Of a stretch of DNA of 64,000 nt, positions 18,496-27,292 are shown piece after piece. How positions within the stretch are numbered: the first letter of the stretch is position 1; the number at the start of each line of letters is the position of its first letter. The position numbers and the translations under genes are program-made. Origin of the DNA: Methylobacillus methanolivorans (lineage in GTDB: Bacteria > Pseudomonadota > Gammaproteobacteria > Burkholderiales > Methylophilaceae); assembly GCF_044751345.1 (NCBI RefSeq), contig NZ_JBIWXY010000001.1, forward strand, positions 744,001 to 808,000, in the 5' to 3' direction. The notes beneath the pieces are model-generated. The model ran no database searches and was not told where the DNA came from. It saw only the letters and a list, made by a program, of their open reading frames with translations.

Positions 18496-20859
18496 ATGCC
18501 ATCACATAAAAAACCATATCAGTCTTTTATTCGCAAACCCATCACACACGCCGTCATCAGTGCGTTGACTGGTAGCTTGATCATTGGCGTTGCTTATGCC
18601 GCGGATGAGCAAGAGAAAACAACAAACTCTGCCGAAACACAAACCAACGCTCAAGAAAACAGCAATATCACTCCTGCCCAACCTAAGGAAATCGAGTCTT
18701 CCCTGGGTAGCGTTGTTGTTACAGCGCAGCGTCGCGAAGAAAATGCCCAAGAGGTACCAACCGCGATTTCCGTGCTGGGCGGCGAAGAGCTGCAACAAAG
18801 AGGTATAGGCCGCTCCGCCAGTGAAATCCTGAATAATGTTCCAAACTCATCCGCTGGTACTATCCAGAATGGTCGACCACGCTGGTGGATCCGTGGAGTG
18901 GGCGCAGGTCAGCAGCAGTTGGACTTTCCCAACCCTATCGGCTTTTATATTGATGATGTATTCATCAGCAATGCGAGTGCCACTGGCCTTCCCATTTTTG
19001 ACCTGGAACGTGTGGAGGTATTACGCGGCCCACAAGGCACGCTATGGGGTAAAAATACAACCGGCGGTGCGATCAATATTGTTTCCAAGAAACCTACCTT
19101 CTCGGAAACCCCTGAAGGCTATGCCAAAGTGGATTACGGTAGCTTTGGCGACAAGGTAATTCAAGGTGCCGTAGGCGGCACTATTGTTGATGAGCGCATC
19201 GCGGGTCGCATCTCCTTCTACAACCAGGATCTCGATGGCCGCTTCACCAATCAATTCAATGGCAAAACCAGTGGCGGCGTTGAAGATTCAGTGATTCGTG
19301 GGCAATTGTTGTTCGCACTGACGCCTGACCTTGATGCCTTATTGAATGTATATCACCGCAAATACAAAACCGATGGCAATGTCGGTACGGTCTACAGCCG
19401 GACGGGGGAATTCCGCAATGGTTACAGACCCAGCCGGAATATCAATCATGTCAGCAGCAATGCCGAAGAAAGTAACGATGTTACACAAAACGGGATTTCA
19501 TTGAATGTCAATTGGCAACTCGGCAAGCTGACCCTTACCTCAATCACTGCATATGCAGACTACAAAACCGAGGCCTTTACCGATACTGACAATTCCCCCT
19601 TGGAAATTGGCCGTGGATACACAGATGCCAAAAGCAAGCAATGGACACAGGAATTCCGATTGGCGTCTCCTCGTGAAGATCGCTGGAATTGGCTGACAGG
19701 CTTCTTCTATTTCAAGGAGGATATCGACTCGTTTACGGCTGCTGCAAGACTGCCTAACGGTACTGTACCGCAGCTGGCAGGCTCATCCCAACCCGTGAGT
19801 TTCAACTCCACCGACTTGTCACATCACACTGAAAGTTATGCCATTTTTGGTAGCACAACCTATAACTTTACTGACAAATTCGACACCACGCTTGGCGCAC
19901 GCTGGACGACTGAGGAAAAGGAATACAACCTCAATCGCTTGAACAATACGACTGGAACAGCCTCCTGGTCTGACCTGGGATCATGGTGGAGCAGCTACAA
20001 CGGTGGCATTGGTGGTACAGGCACATTCACTGATGCTCGCAGTAAGCGCTGGAACGCTTTTACTTACGACATCACGCCGCAGTACAAGATCACGGAGACT
20101 GATCGCGTTTACTTCAAATTCTCTCGTGGCATCAAGTCTGGCGGCTACAATACTGCTGCTGCCAATCCATTGGCCTTGAATACATTGAAGCCGGAAGAAT
20201 TGAACGCCTATGAAATCGGCTATAAGTCCGAGTGGTTGAATGGGCGCTTGAATTTCAATGCTAACGCCTTCTACTACGACTACAGCAATGTTCAGGTCAA
20301 CGTCGTCGGTACGAATCTGGCGGTGCCTATTTCCTATTTGCAGAACGTGGAAAAAGCCAGCGTCAAGGGTGCCGAATTTGAAGTTGAAGCCCTGCCTACC
20401 AATAACCTTCACCTGAATGCCAATATCGGCATACTCAAGACGGAATTCGAAAAATTCGACATCCAGAATGGTGGCGGCAACCACGATGGCAATGAGTTTG
20501 TACGGGCACCTCGCTGGAGCGCTCAATTGCGTGGCACTTACAACATTCCGCTGGCAAACGGCAGCAGAGTATTGCTGGGAGCGGATGCACGCTATCAGGG
20601 CAAGCAATATTTCTTTGTTGTGCCACAGGATAACGACTTGTTGAATCAAGGCGCCTACACATTGGTAAACGCACGTATCAGCTATCTGACCAAGAACGAT
20701 AAGGTTGAGCTGACTGGTTACGTCAACAACCTGTTCGACAAGGAATATCGCTACCACGCCCTGCCAGCTAGCGCCCCCGCAGGCACAGCTATTTCAGGCA
20801 ACACAGTGTATTGGGGCAACCCAAGAACAATTGGTGCTTCTTTGACTTTCCGTTTCTAG
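18496..20859 (+). CDS. TonB-dependent outer-membrane receptor
   Basis: 787-residue energised outer-membrane transporter. The N-terminus is a long signal sequence ending at A-Y-A-A-D, followed by a TonB-box-like S-V-V-V-T-A-Q-R-R, the plug domain (P-T-A-I-S-V-L to the R-G-P-Q-G-T-L-W-G-K-N-T-T-G-G-A motif), and a beta-barrel ending in L-T-F-R-F with terminal Phe. No N-terminal signalling (FecA-type) extension. Context argues for an organosulfur ligand: sigma-54 promoter, divergent aldolase-fold gene, and a TonB-ExbB-ExbD set under the same type of promoter. An iron-siderophore role cannot be excluded from sequence. A terminator follows. Confidence 0.92.
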   Translation: MPSHKKPYQSFIRKPITHAVISALTGSLIIGVAYAADEQEKTTNSAETQTNAQENSNITPAQPKEIESSLGSVVVTAQRREENAQEVPTAISVLGGEELQQRGIGRSASEILNNVPNSSAGTIQNGRPRWWIRGVGAGQQQLDFPNPIGFYIDDVFISNASATGLPIFDLERVEVLRGPQGTLWGKNTTGGAINIVSKKPTFSETPEGYAKVDYGSFGDKVIQGAVGGTIVDERIAGRISFYNQDLDGRFTNQFNGKTSGGVEDSVIRGQLLFALTPDLDALLNVYHRKYKTDGNVGTVYSRTGEFRNGYRPSRNINHVSSNAEESNDVTQNGISLNVNWQLGKLTLTSITAYADYKTEAFTDTDNSPLEIGRGYTDAKSKQWTQEFRLASPREDRWNWLTGFFYFKEDIDSFTAAARLPNGTVPQLAGSSQPVSFNSTDLSHHTESYAIFGSTTYNFTDKFDTTLGARWTTEEKEYNLNRLNNTTGTASWSDLGSWWSSYNGGIGGTGTFTDARSKRWNAFTYDITPQYKITETDRVYFKFSRGIKSGGYNTAAANPLALNTLKPEELNAYEIGYKSEWLNGRLNFNANAFYYDYSNVQVNVVGTNLAVPISYLQNVEKASVKGAEFEVEALPTNNLHLNANIGILKTEFEKFDIQNGGGNHDGNEFVRAPRWSAQLRGTYNIPLANGSRVLLGADARYQGKQYFFVVPQDNDLLNQGAYTLVNARISYLTKNDKVELTGYVNNLFDKEYRYHALPASAPAGTAISGNTVYWGNPRTIGASLTFRF

Positions 20860-20901
20860 GCATTCCATCGCCTGGTAACAAAAGCATAGGCACACATGAA
20901 A

Positions 20902-20932
20902 AAGAACAGCCTCAACATCAGGCTGTTCTTTA
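20902..20932 (+). terminator. Terminator after the TonB-dependent receptor
   Basis: Perfect 12-bp stem AAAGAACAGCCT/AGGCTGTTCTTT with a seven-base loop, followed by a short T-rich stretch. A second inverted repeat, CTTGCCA/TGGCAAG, is at 20969-20988 in the leader of the next gene. Confidence 0.8.
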
Positions 20933-21021
20933 TCTTTGCGCGCTTGCAACATCAATACAACTGATTGTCTTGCCAACTTCCTGGCAAGCAAGTGTTAAAC
21001 CTTAATGAGTAGCCCACCCTA

Positions 21022-22803
21022 ATGAAGCAATACCCTCTCATTCGCTGCCTGCTTTTGTATCGCTATATGCCGTACAAATTTGCATTGACCGCAGCCTTGT
21101 TCACCCTCGTCAATATCGGCATGGCATGGCAGCTATGGCTAGTCGGCCAAGCGGTCAACGATGTACAGAGCGGCAATGCCATTAGCAGGCTGGCGGATGG
21201 CAGCCTGGAATACTCACAAGCACTGCACTGGATCGTTTTATTGTTGCTGGTCGCCTTTGGCAGGGGCGTATTGCAATATATCGGCGGCCTGATGTCGCTG
21301 ATCATTGGCCAGGATCTGCTCACCATATTACGCGAGCGCATCCTGCACCAGGTGCAGCGGCTAGACCTCGCCTACCACTGGCGGCACGGCATGGGCGAAA
21401 TGGTCACACGTACTACACGGGATGCCGATAAGGTACGCGATGCATTGATCAACTTCTGGCGCCAGGTGTTCGAGGCCAGCCTCTGGGTACTGGTTTCTGT
21501 CGCCCTACTCTCCTGGTACCACCCGTGGCTGGGCCTGGGCACGCTGGCATTCACGCTGGGTGGCATTGCATTATTCGTCACACAGACAGAAAAACTGGTA
21601 ACGCTGGATCGTGCCGTAGGTGCAGCCTACGATGCGGTCAACCAGGAACTAAGCGAAGGCGTGAATGGCGTACGTGTGATCAAGTCCTTTGGCCTGGAAC
21701 AGCAACGCGTCGTAGTTTTCACCACGCTGGTACAGAGCTTCATGCAAAACGCGCGTAGCGCACTGGCCTATGCCGCCTCGCGTATCCCCCTGCCACAGAC
21801 TGTGGTCGCCTTGAGTCATGTCTGGATCCTGGCTGCGGGGGCATACCTGGTGCAGCAAGGTACGCTGAATATCGGCGAATTGGTTGCCTCGGTGCTGGTC
21901 GCCAATACGCTGGTGTTCCGCATCGAGGGTATCGGCCGGGTGATCCAGATTTTTGCCGATGCGCGCGCATCGGCCGCCCGTATTTGGGAGCTGCTCGACG
22001 AGCAGCCGACAATCAAGTCAGGCACCGATTCCGTTCCAGAGGGCGCATTAGGCATTCGCCTGAATCATGTCGGCATTCAATCCCCCGGCCAGGGCAATGC
22101 GATATTGCAAGATTGCAATCTGGAAGTCGCCCCTGGTGAGGTGGTGGCGATCGTGGGCATGACAGGCTCAGGCAAAAGCAGCCTGGCGGGATTGCTGCCG
22201 CGCTTGCTGGATGCAGATGTCGGCAGTGTAGAAATCGGCTCGCCATGGGCTGGATGGAGCAATATAAATTCATTTAAATTAAATGAATTAAGAAAAAAAA
22301 TTAATGTTGTTCCTCAAGAAAGTTTCTTGTTCTCCGATACTTTGGAGGCCAACCTGCGGTTAGCCAAGCCGGAGGCAAGCGAGCAACAAATCCTGCAAGC
22401 CTTGGAACAAGCAGGTGCAACAGAAGTACTCGAGCGGCTGAGTGACGGCCTGCAGACTAGACTCGGTGATCGCGGTATCACCCTGTCTGGCGGGCAGAGG
22501 CAGCGCATCAGCCTGGCACGCGCATTTCTCGCCGAGCCTGCCATCCTGGTGCTGGACGACTCCACTAGCGCCCTCGATGCGATTACCGAGCGCCAAGTGC
22601 TGGACAACATCCGCCAGCTGCGCAACAGCAACGGCCAACCCATCACCGTCATCCTGATTGCCAGCAAGCTATCCACCATACTGCTCGCCGACCGCGTTGC
22701 CATGCTCGACCAGGGCCGCATCAGCGCCCAGGGCACACATGAGCATTTATCCACCACCAATGCGCAATACCGCGACCTGCTGGGAGTCAGCCATGGCACA
22801 TGA
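21022..22803 (+). CDS. ABC transporter, fused permease/ATPase, degenerate-site half (copy A)
   Basis: 593-residue half-transporter: six-helix type I exporter domain (to about residue 310) and a C-terminal ATPase. Walker A G-M-T-G-S-G-K-S-S and signature L-S-G-G-Q-R-Q-R are normal, but the Walker B end is L-D-D-S-T-S-A-L-D (catalytic Glu replaced by Asp) and the switch histidine is Ser (I-A-S-K-L-S-T). These changes mark the degenerate-site subunit of a heterodimer, the partner being the next gene, which overlaps by 11 bases. An AT-rich patch at about 22261-22305 stands out in an otherwise GC-richer gene. The RBS is weak. Exported or imported substrate unknown. Confidence 0.9.
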   Translation: MKQYPLIRCLLLYRYMPYKFALTAALFTLVNIGMAWQLWLVGQAVNDVQSGNAISRLADGSLEYSQALHWIVLLLLVAFGRGVLQYIGGLMSLIIGQDLLTILRERILHQVQRLDLAYHWRHGMGEMVTRTTRDADKVRDALINFWRQVFEASLWVLVSVALLSWYHPWLGLGTLAFTLGGIALFVTQTEKLVTLDRAVGAAYDAVNQELSEGVNGVRVIKSFGLEQQRVVVFTTLVQSFMQNARSALAYAASRIPLPQTVVALSHVWILAAGAYLVQQGTLNIGELVASVLVANTLVFRIEGIGRVIQIFADARASAARIWELLDEQPTIKSGTDSVPEGALGIRLNHVGIQSPGQGNAILQDCNLEVAPGEVVAIVGMTGSGKSSLAGLLPRLLDADVGSVEIGSPWAGWSNINSFKLNELRKKINVVPQESFLFSDTLEANLRLAKPEASEQQILQALEQAGATEVLERLSDGLQTRLGDRGITLSGGQRQRISLARAFLAEPAILVLDDSTSALDAITERQVLDNIRQLRNSNGQPITVILIASKLSTILLADRVAMLDQGRISAQGTHEHLSTTNAQYRDLLGVSHGT

Positions 22804-24634
22804 TTTCCGCGGCGACAAGCCGCTCAATGACATCGAACTGGAACAGGCCTTCGCCCGCAAAAAGCTGGACCGCAGCATGTTCTGGCGCCTGCTGCCGCTG
22901 CTGCAGGATGTCAAGGGTCGGATTCTCGCCGTCATCCTGCTCGAAATCGTGCTGGTGGGCGTGATCTTCATCCGCCCGTGGTTCCTGCGCGAGGTAATCG
23001 ACAACGGCTTCATCCAGACCGCGCAAGGCATCGTCCTCAACACCCCGCTCCTAGTATGGATGTCGGTCGCCACCGGCTTGAGCTGGGCGTTGCGCTTCGG
23101 CCTGGGCAACTTTTCGCAATACCTCGCCGGCACTGCAGCCATCGACATCCTCAACAAGCTGCGCATCCGCGTGTTCAGCCATGTACAAGCATTGAGCGTG
23201 CGCTATTTCGACCAGACCAAGGCTGGCCGCATCATCTCCCGCGCTGACCGCGATATCGATACGCTGGAACCCTTGCTGGTACAAGGCCCACCCGAGCTAT
23301 TCTCGGCGCTGCTGCGCCTGGTCGTGGCCTCGATTGCCCTGTGGTGGATTTCGCCCAAGCTGTTTCTAGCCCTGGCCAGCATCGTGCCTTTCCTGATTTT
23401 GGGTACTTGGCTGTTCAAGCGCATTTCGGAAAAGATATGGGGACGTGTCGCCGAGGCGCGTGCGCGCTTTACCGCGCACCTGGTGGAAACCGTCTCCGGC
23501 GTGCGCATCCTCAAGCAGACGGTTAACGAATCCAGCAACGCGCGCCGTTATCGCGGATTGCTGGAAGACTTCAACAATATCCTCATCAGGGGCTCCATGA
23601 AGTCAAGCTGGTTCCTGCCATTGACGCAGGTGCTTAGCACGGTCGGCATGGCCTTCCTGCTCATGGTGGGCGGTATCGGCATCGCGGACCAGGAAATGAC
23701 GGTAGGTCAGCTCGCGCAGAGCCTGTTCTATGTCCAGCTGTTCCTCGGCCCGCTGCAGGAACTGAACGACTTGTTCGAGCGCTACACTTCCGGTGCCTCG
23801 TCGGCGCAGCGTATCTTCCTGATGCTGGATACCGAGCCTGAAATCCAGGACCCGGCAACGCCTGCGACACCCAAACAGGAATCCGGCAAGGTGGAATTCG
23901 ATAACGTCATTTTCGGTTACCTGCCGGAAAAGCCCGTTATCCGCGGCTTTAACCTCGACATCCATCCTGGAGAAGTACTAGCGATCGTCGGGCCGACCGG
24001 CCATGGCAAAAGCACATTGGTGCAGTTGCTGACGCGTTTCTATGAGGTCAATGCGGGCGCGGTCAGGATCGACGGCCAGGACGTGCGCGAGTATGCGCAG
24101 CAGGATTTGCGCCGCAAGGTCGGCATCGTGTTGCAGGACAACGTCCTGTTCTCAGGCACAGTGCTGGACAACCTGCGCCTGGCAGCCCCTGAAGCCAGCG
24201 ATGAAGTCCTGATTGCTGCCGCGCGCGAACTGGGTGCCGATGAAGTGCTGGAACGGCTGCCTGCGGGCTACCGTACCGCAGTCGGCCCGCTAGGCGCATT
24301 CCTCAGCCACGGGCAGCGGCAACTGGTCTGCCTGGTACGCGCCTATCTCGCCAACCCGGCTGTGCTGGTGCTGGACGAAGCCACTTCTGCCGTGGATATC
24401 CATACCGAGCGCCGCATCCAGACCGCCCTGCGCCGCTTGTGTGAAGGCCGCACCGCCATCATCATCGCGCACCGGCTGGCTACCATCCGCGATGCAGACC
24501 GTATTGCCGTCATCTGGGACGGCAATATCCAGGAGCTAGGCAACCATCAACAACTTATCCACCAGGGCGGCCCCTACTCCAGGCTTTACCAGGCATACGA
24601 AGAAGCTTCCAACGCCAACAACCAACCTGCCTAG
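22793..24634 (+). CDS. ABC transporter, fused permease/ATPase, catalytic half (copy A)
   Basis: 613-residue partner of the preceding half-transporter. The exporter membrane domain is followed by an ATPase with Walker A G-P-T-G-H-G-K-S-T, Walker B L-D-E-A-T-S-A-V-D and switch I-A-H-R-L-A-T intact, but a non-canonical signature L-S-H-G-Q. An unusual signature here paired with Asp and Ser in the partner is the standard pattern of heterodimeric exporters with one dead site. Start ATG 22793 overlaps the stop of the first half; the frame is open to 22658 but those residues are a shadow of the upstream gene. The paralogue is at 29796-31634. Confidence 0.9.
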   Translation: MAHDFRGDKPLNDIELEQAFARKKLDRSMFWRLLPLLQDVKGRILAVILLEIVLVGVIFIRPWFLREVIDNGFIQTAQGIVLNTPLLVWMSVATGLSWALRFGLGNFSQYLAGTAAIDILNKLRIRVFSHVQALSVRYFDQTKAGRIISRADRDIDTLEPLLVQGPPELFSALLRLVVASIALWWISPKLFLALASIVPFLILGTWLFKRISEKIWGRVAEARARFTAHLVETVSGVRILKQTVNESSNARRYRGLLEDFNNILIRGSMKSSWFLPLTQVLSTVGMAFLLMVGGIGIADQEMTVGQLAQSLFYVQLFLGPLQELNDLFERYTSGASSAQRIFLMLDTEPEIQDPATPATPKQESGKVEFDNVIFGYLPEKPVIRGFNLDIHPGEVLAIVGPTGHGKSTLVQLLTRFYEVNAGAVRIDGQDVREYAQQDLRRKVGIVLQDNVLFSGTVLDNLRLAAPEASDEVLIAAARELGADEVLERLPAGYRTAVGPLGAFLSHGQRQLVCLVRAYLANPAVLVLDEATSAVDIHTERRIQTALRRLCEGRTAIIIAHRLATIRDADRIAVIWDGNIQELGNHQQLIHQGGPYSRLYQAYEEASNANNQPA

Positions 24635-24649
24635 CTTCAAGCACAGTCA

Positions 24650-24679
24650 GGGCTACTGTTTCATCATCAACAGTAGCCC
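24650..24679. promoter_or_regulatory. UAS CTGTT-N8-AACAG inside an 11-bp inverted repeat
   Basis: GGGCTACTGTT and AACAGTAGCCC are perfect complements around an eight-base centre; bases 24656-24673 match the regulon element exactly (CTGTT-N8-AACAG). It is about 130 bases upstream of the sigma-54 promoter at 24789 and 15 bases after the ABC stop codon. It may be the activator site, a terminator for the ABC genes (no clear T-run), or both. Confidence 0.6.
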
Positions 24680-24788
24680 TGGTTACTGTTGATTTACGAT
24701 CATCAATAAATAATAAATAACATTAATAAATTAATTTAATTAATTGATAAATATATAATTTTAACAATTATCCTATCTATTTTAATTT

Positions 24789-24804
24789 TGGCATGGAACA
24801 TGCC
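24789..24804 (+). promoter_or_regulatory. Sigma-54 promoter of the first DszB-like gene
   Basis: TGGCATGGAACATGCC with GG and GC 12 bases apart, 57 bases before ATG 24861. The surrounding region 24700-24788 is extremely AT-rich, which would suit DNA bending between UAS and promoter. Confidence 0.75.
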
Positions 24805-24860
24805 ACTACTAAGGCTCCAACCTGTTCATCTGCGCAGGCTCAATTACAAGGAGACTCCCC

Positions 24861-25904
24861 ATGTCGTCAGCAAGCTCTCAAAACACTTCCGTTGATACCC
24901 TTTGGTACACACGCTGCCCTGTTCCTACCCCGCTCGGCCTTGCAGCCCGCCAGGACTGGTTCAAACAGGAATTCCAGCCCGACAACATCACGATCAACAC
25001 GCTACAGGAAACCCGCGACCCGGAACTGCTCGAATCGCACTATGACCACAAGCTGCCGCATTCCTTCCGCCAAGGCGGCAACGTCCCTGCTATCTGGGCG
25101 CGCGCCAATGGCGCAGATACCAAGGTCATCGGCCTCAACTGGGTTGACGAAGCCCAATTGATTCTCGCCCTGCCTGCTTCCGGCATCAAGGAGCCAAAAG
25201 ACCTCAAAGGCAAGAAAATCGCATTGCCATTGAACCGCATCAGTATCGACCATCAACGCGCCAGCGCATTGCGCGGCATTGTCGTTACGTTGGAAACAGC
25301 TGGCCTTTCCACCAAAGATGTGGAATTGATCGATTTTGAAGTGCCGCAATCCGCGCCTGGCTTTGGCTGGGGCAGCGGCACCCGCGTAGCTTATGCAACC
25401 GAGCTGGAAGCGCTCAATAGTGGCAAGGTTGATATCATTTTCACCAAGGGCGCGCGCGGTTACGAAACTGCTGAAGCCAATGGGCTAACCATTGTTTATG
25501 ACGTACGCAACCACCCCGACCCCAAAGTCCGCGCCAACAACGGCGCTCCACGCCCCATCACGGTCGATGGCGAGCTCCTGCGCCAGCGGCCTGACCTGGT
25601 AGCCCGCTTCCTGCGCCGCATCGTTGATGCTGGCGACTGGGCAGCAGCCCACGAAGCTGAAACCGTAGCCTACATTGCCAAGGAATCTGGTTCCACCGAC
25701 GACTACGTACGCAAGGCCTACGGCAACGACATCCACCTGAACCAAGGAACTGAGCTGAACCCAGAATTCATCGCCGCACTGGAGGGCTACAAGAACTTCC
25801 TGCTGGAATGGGGCTTCATCAAGGCCGACTTCGACGTTAAGGCCTGGATAGACCCAGCCCCGCTGGCCGAAGTGCTACGCTCGCTCTCGCAAAAAGCGGC
25901 CTAA
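24861..25904 (+). CDS. DszB-like putative desulfinase (binding-protein fold, cytoplasmic)
   Basis: 347 residues with the fold of NMT1/TauA-type solute-binding proteins, so likely to be called a substrate-binding protein. But there is no signal peptide, and the sequence aligns with 2'-hydroxybiphenyl-2-sulfinate desulfinase DszB: W-Y-T-R-C-P-V-P matches DszB Y-S-N-C-P-V-P around catalytic Cys27 (here Cys19), and His60 and Arg70 in H-Y-D-H-K-L-P-H-S-F-R-Q-G-G match DszB His60 and Arg70, with the same ten-residue spacing before G-G. DszB releases sulfite from an aryl sulfinate. I infer a cytoplasmic C-S bond-cleaving enzyme of unknown substrate. RBS AGGAG 7 bases before ATG; own sigma-54 promoter; paralogue at 40877. 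Confidence 0.8.
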   Translation: MSSASSQNTSVDTLWYTRCPVPTPLGLAARQDWFKQEFQPDNITINTLQETRDPELLESHYDHKLPHSFRQGGNVPAIWARANGADTKVIGLNWVDEAQLILALPASGIKEPKDLKGKKIALPLNRISIDHQRASALRGIVVTLETAGLSTKDVELIDFEVPQSAPGFGWGSGTRVAYATELEALNSGKVDIIFTKGARGYETAEANGLTIVYDVRNHPDPKVRANNGAPRPITVDGELLRQRPDLVARFLRRIVDAGDWAAAHEAETVAYIAKESGSTDDYVRKAYGNDIHLNQGTELNPEFIAALEGYKNFLLEWGFIKADFDVKAWIDPAPLAEVLRSLSQKAA

Positions 25905-25955
25905 TAAGGTTATAACAAACAATCATAACAACTCGTTGTTGGCTATGGTTAAATC

Positions 25956-25990
25956 AAGGCAGCTTCACATCGCATGAAGCTGCCTTATTT
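25956..25990 (+). terminator. Terminator after the first DszB-like gene
   Basis: Perfect 12-bp stem AAGGCAGCTTCA/TGAAGCTGCCTT with a seven-base loop followed by ATTTATT. It separates the desulfinase-like gene from the peroxiredoxin gene. Confidence 0.82.
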
Positions 25991-26070
25991 ATTCCGGCTA
26001 GCATCTTGCTCGCCAAGTTGCTAGCCATTACGGCAACAGCTGTATTTATTTAGATTTAGGAGGCCTTATC

Positions 26071-26712
26071 ATGGCAACACTACGCTTAGGCGATACCGCA
26101 CCCGACTTTACCCAGGATTCCAGTATTGGCACACTATCCTTCCATGAATGGCTGGGTGATAGCTGGGCCATCCTGTTCTCCCATCCTGCGGATTACACGC
26201 CAGTTTGCACAACAGAACTCGGTGCCACTGCCAAGCTTGCGGAAGAATTCAAGAAGCGTAATGTCAAACCCATTGCGCTCTCCGTTGACCCGGTAGACTC
26301 CCACAAGGGCTGGATCACCGACATCAATGAAACCCAGGGCACGAAAGTCAACTTCCCCATCATTGCCGATGCCGACCGTAAGGTGTCGGAGCTCTACGAC
26401 CTGATCCATCCCAACGCCAGCACCACCGCCACCGTGCGCTCGGTATTCATCATCGACCCGAACAAGAAAATCCGCCTGACGCTGACCTACCCCGCTAGCA
26501 CCGGTCGCAACTTCAACGAAATCCTTCGCGTGATCGACTCGCTGCAACTGACCGAATATCACAGCGTTGCCACCCCGGCTAACTGGGAAGACGGTGACGA
26601 TGTCGTCATCGTGCCCTCGATCACCGACCCGGAAGTGCTCAACCAGAAATTCCCTAAAGGCTATAAAGCCATCAAGCCGTACTTGAGGCTCACCCCTCAG
26701 CCAAACAAATAA
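26071..26712 (+). CDS. 1-Cys peroxiredoxin (Prx6/LsfA type)
   Basis: 213-residue peroxidase of the Prx6 group. The active-site segment H-P-A-D-Y-T-P-V-C-T-T-E-L-G carries the peroxidatic cysteine; the C-terminal extension with W-E-D-G-D-D-V-V-I-V-P is typical of Prx6 proteins, and there is no resolving cysteine in the usual place. Close relatives called LsfA are induced by sulfate starvation and sit beside ssu genes in pseudomonads, which suits this neighbourhood. RBS AGGAGG 8 bases before ATG. No sigma-54 site was found upstream; possible weak sigma-70 elements near 26018-26045. A weak hairpin (AGCAATGT/ACATTGCT, 26728-26756) follows. Confidence 0.92.
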   Translation: MATLRLGDTAPDFTQDSSIGTLSFHEWLGDSWAILFSHPADYTPVCTTELGATAKLAEEFKKRNVKPIALSVDPVDSHKGWITDINETQGTKVNFPIIADADRKVSELYDLIHPNASTTATVRSVFIIDPNKKIRLTLTYPASTGRNFNEILRVIDSLQLTEYHSVATPANWEDGDDVVIVPSITDPEVLNQKFPKGYKAIKPYLRLTPQPNK

Positions 26713-26905
26713 CCAGTTATGTAGCAAAGCAATGTCCGCTCAGCCCGTACATTGCTCTTCAGGGCATATAAATAAATGTCCGACATATACAAAAACCAAG
26801 AGCCTGATCTAGACGAGAATATTTGATTCAAAAAGGAAATTTCTACTCAGGCAAAATAAGCATAAAACCGACATTAAAAAACTATCGTTTTTTTGCAGAA
26901 AATAG

Positions 26906-26934
26906 TTGACCACTCCCCGCCAGGCCAGTATAGT
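26906..26934 (+). promoter_or_regulatory. Sigma-70 promoter of tRNA-Asn
   Basis: TTGACC at 26906-26911 and TATAGT at 26929-26934 with a 17-base spacer, placing the start about 7-8 bases before the mature tRNA. Confidence 0.8.
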
Positions 26935-26948
26935 AGCGGCTTCTCGAT

Positions 26949-27024
26949 TCCCCGATAGCTCAGTCGGTAGAGCAACGGACTGTTAATCCGTGTGTCCCTG
27001 GTTCGAGCCCAGGTCGGGGAGCCA
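26949..27024 (+). tRNA. tRNA-Asn (GTT)
   Basis: 76-base cloverleaf. The acceptor stem TCCCCGA/TCGGGGA pairs perfectly; the D arm has the usual AGCTCAGTCGGTAGAGC, the anticodon loop is CTGTTAA (anticodon GTT), the T arm has GGTTCGAGCC, and CCA is encoded. No repeat of its 3' end was seen nearby, so there is no sign that it served as an integration site in this window. Confidence 0.98.
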
Positions 27025-27031
27025 AATAGAG

Positions 27032-27060
27032 AAAGGCCCACAGAAATGTGGGCCTTTTTT
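27032..27060 (+). terminator. Terminator of tRNA-Asn
   Basis: AAAGGCCCACA/TGTGGGCCTTT stem with four-base loop and T-run, starting 8 bases after the tRNA. The following 27061-27292 shows no other clear structure. Confidence 0.92.
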
Positions 27061-27292
27061 CTTTTTACGGCAATCTTCGTAGCTTCCGCAAATCACTTTC
27101 CGCTGATCAATAGAGCTGTTTGTTGCGTTTTTACCACTCCATCAAAACTTACTTAACAGTCTTACTGACTATCCGTCGATAATATATTGCACTACAAAAC
27201 TTAATAGCCGGTCTTGATCTCATAAGGTTTTCTAAGATTTGCCAAATCTTTTATCATGATCAGCTGATATCAAACTCTCAGTTAGTCATCTA

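Noticed and set aside
22658..22792. Upstream extension of the second ABC half-transporter
   Set aside because: These codons are an out-of-phase reading of the first half's C-terminus; homology to the paralogue begins at ATG 22793.
26949..27024. tRNA-Asn as an integration site of a genomic island
   Set aside because: No integrase gene and no repeated copy of the tRNA 3' end was seen on either side in the window.
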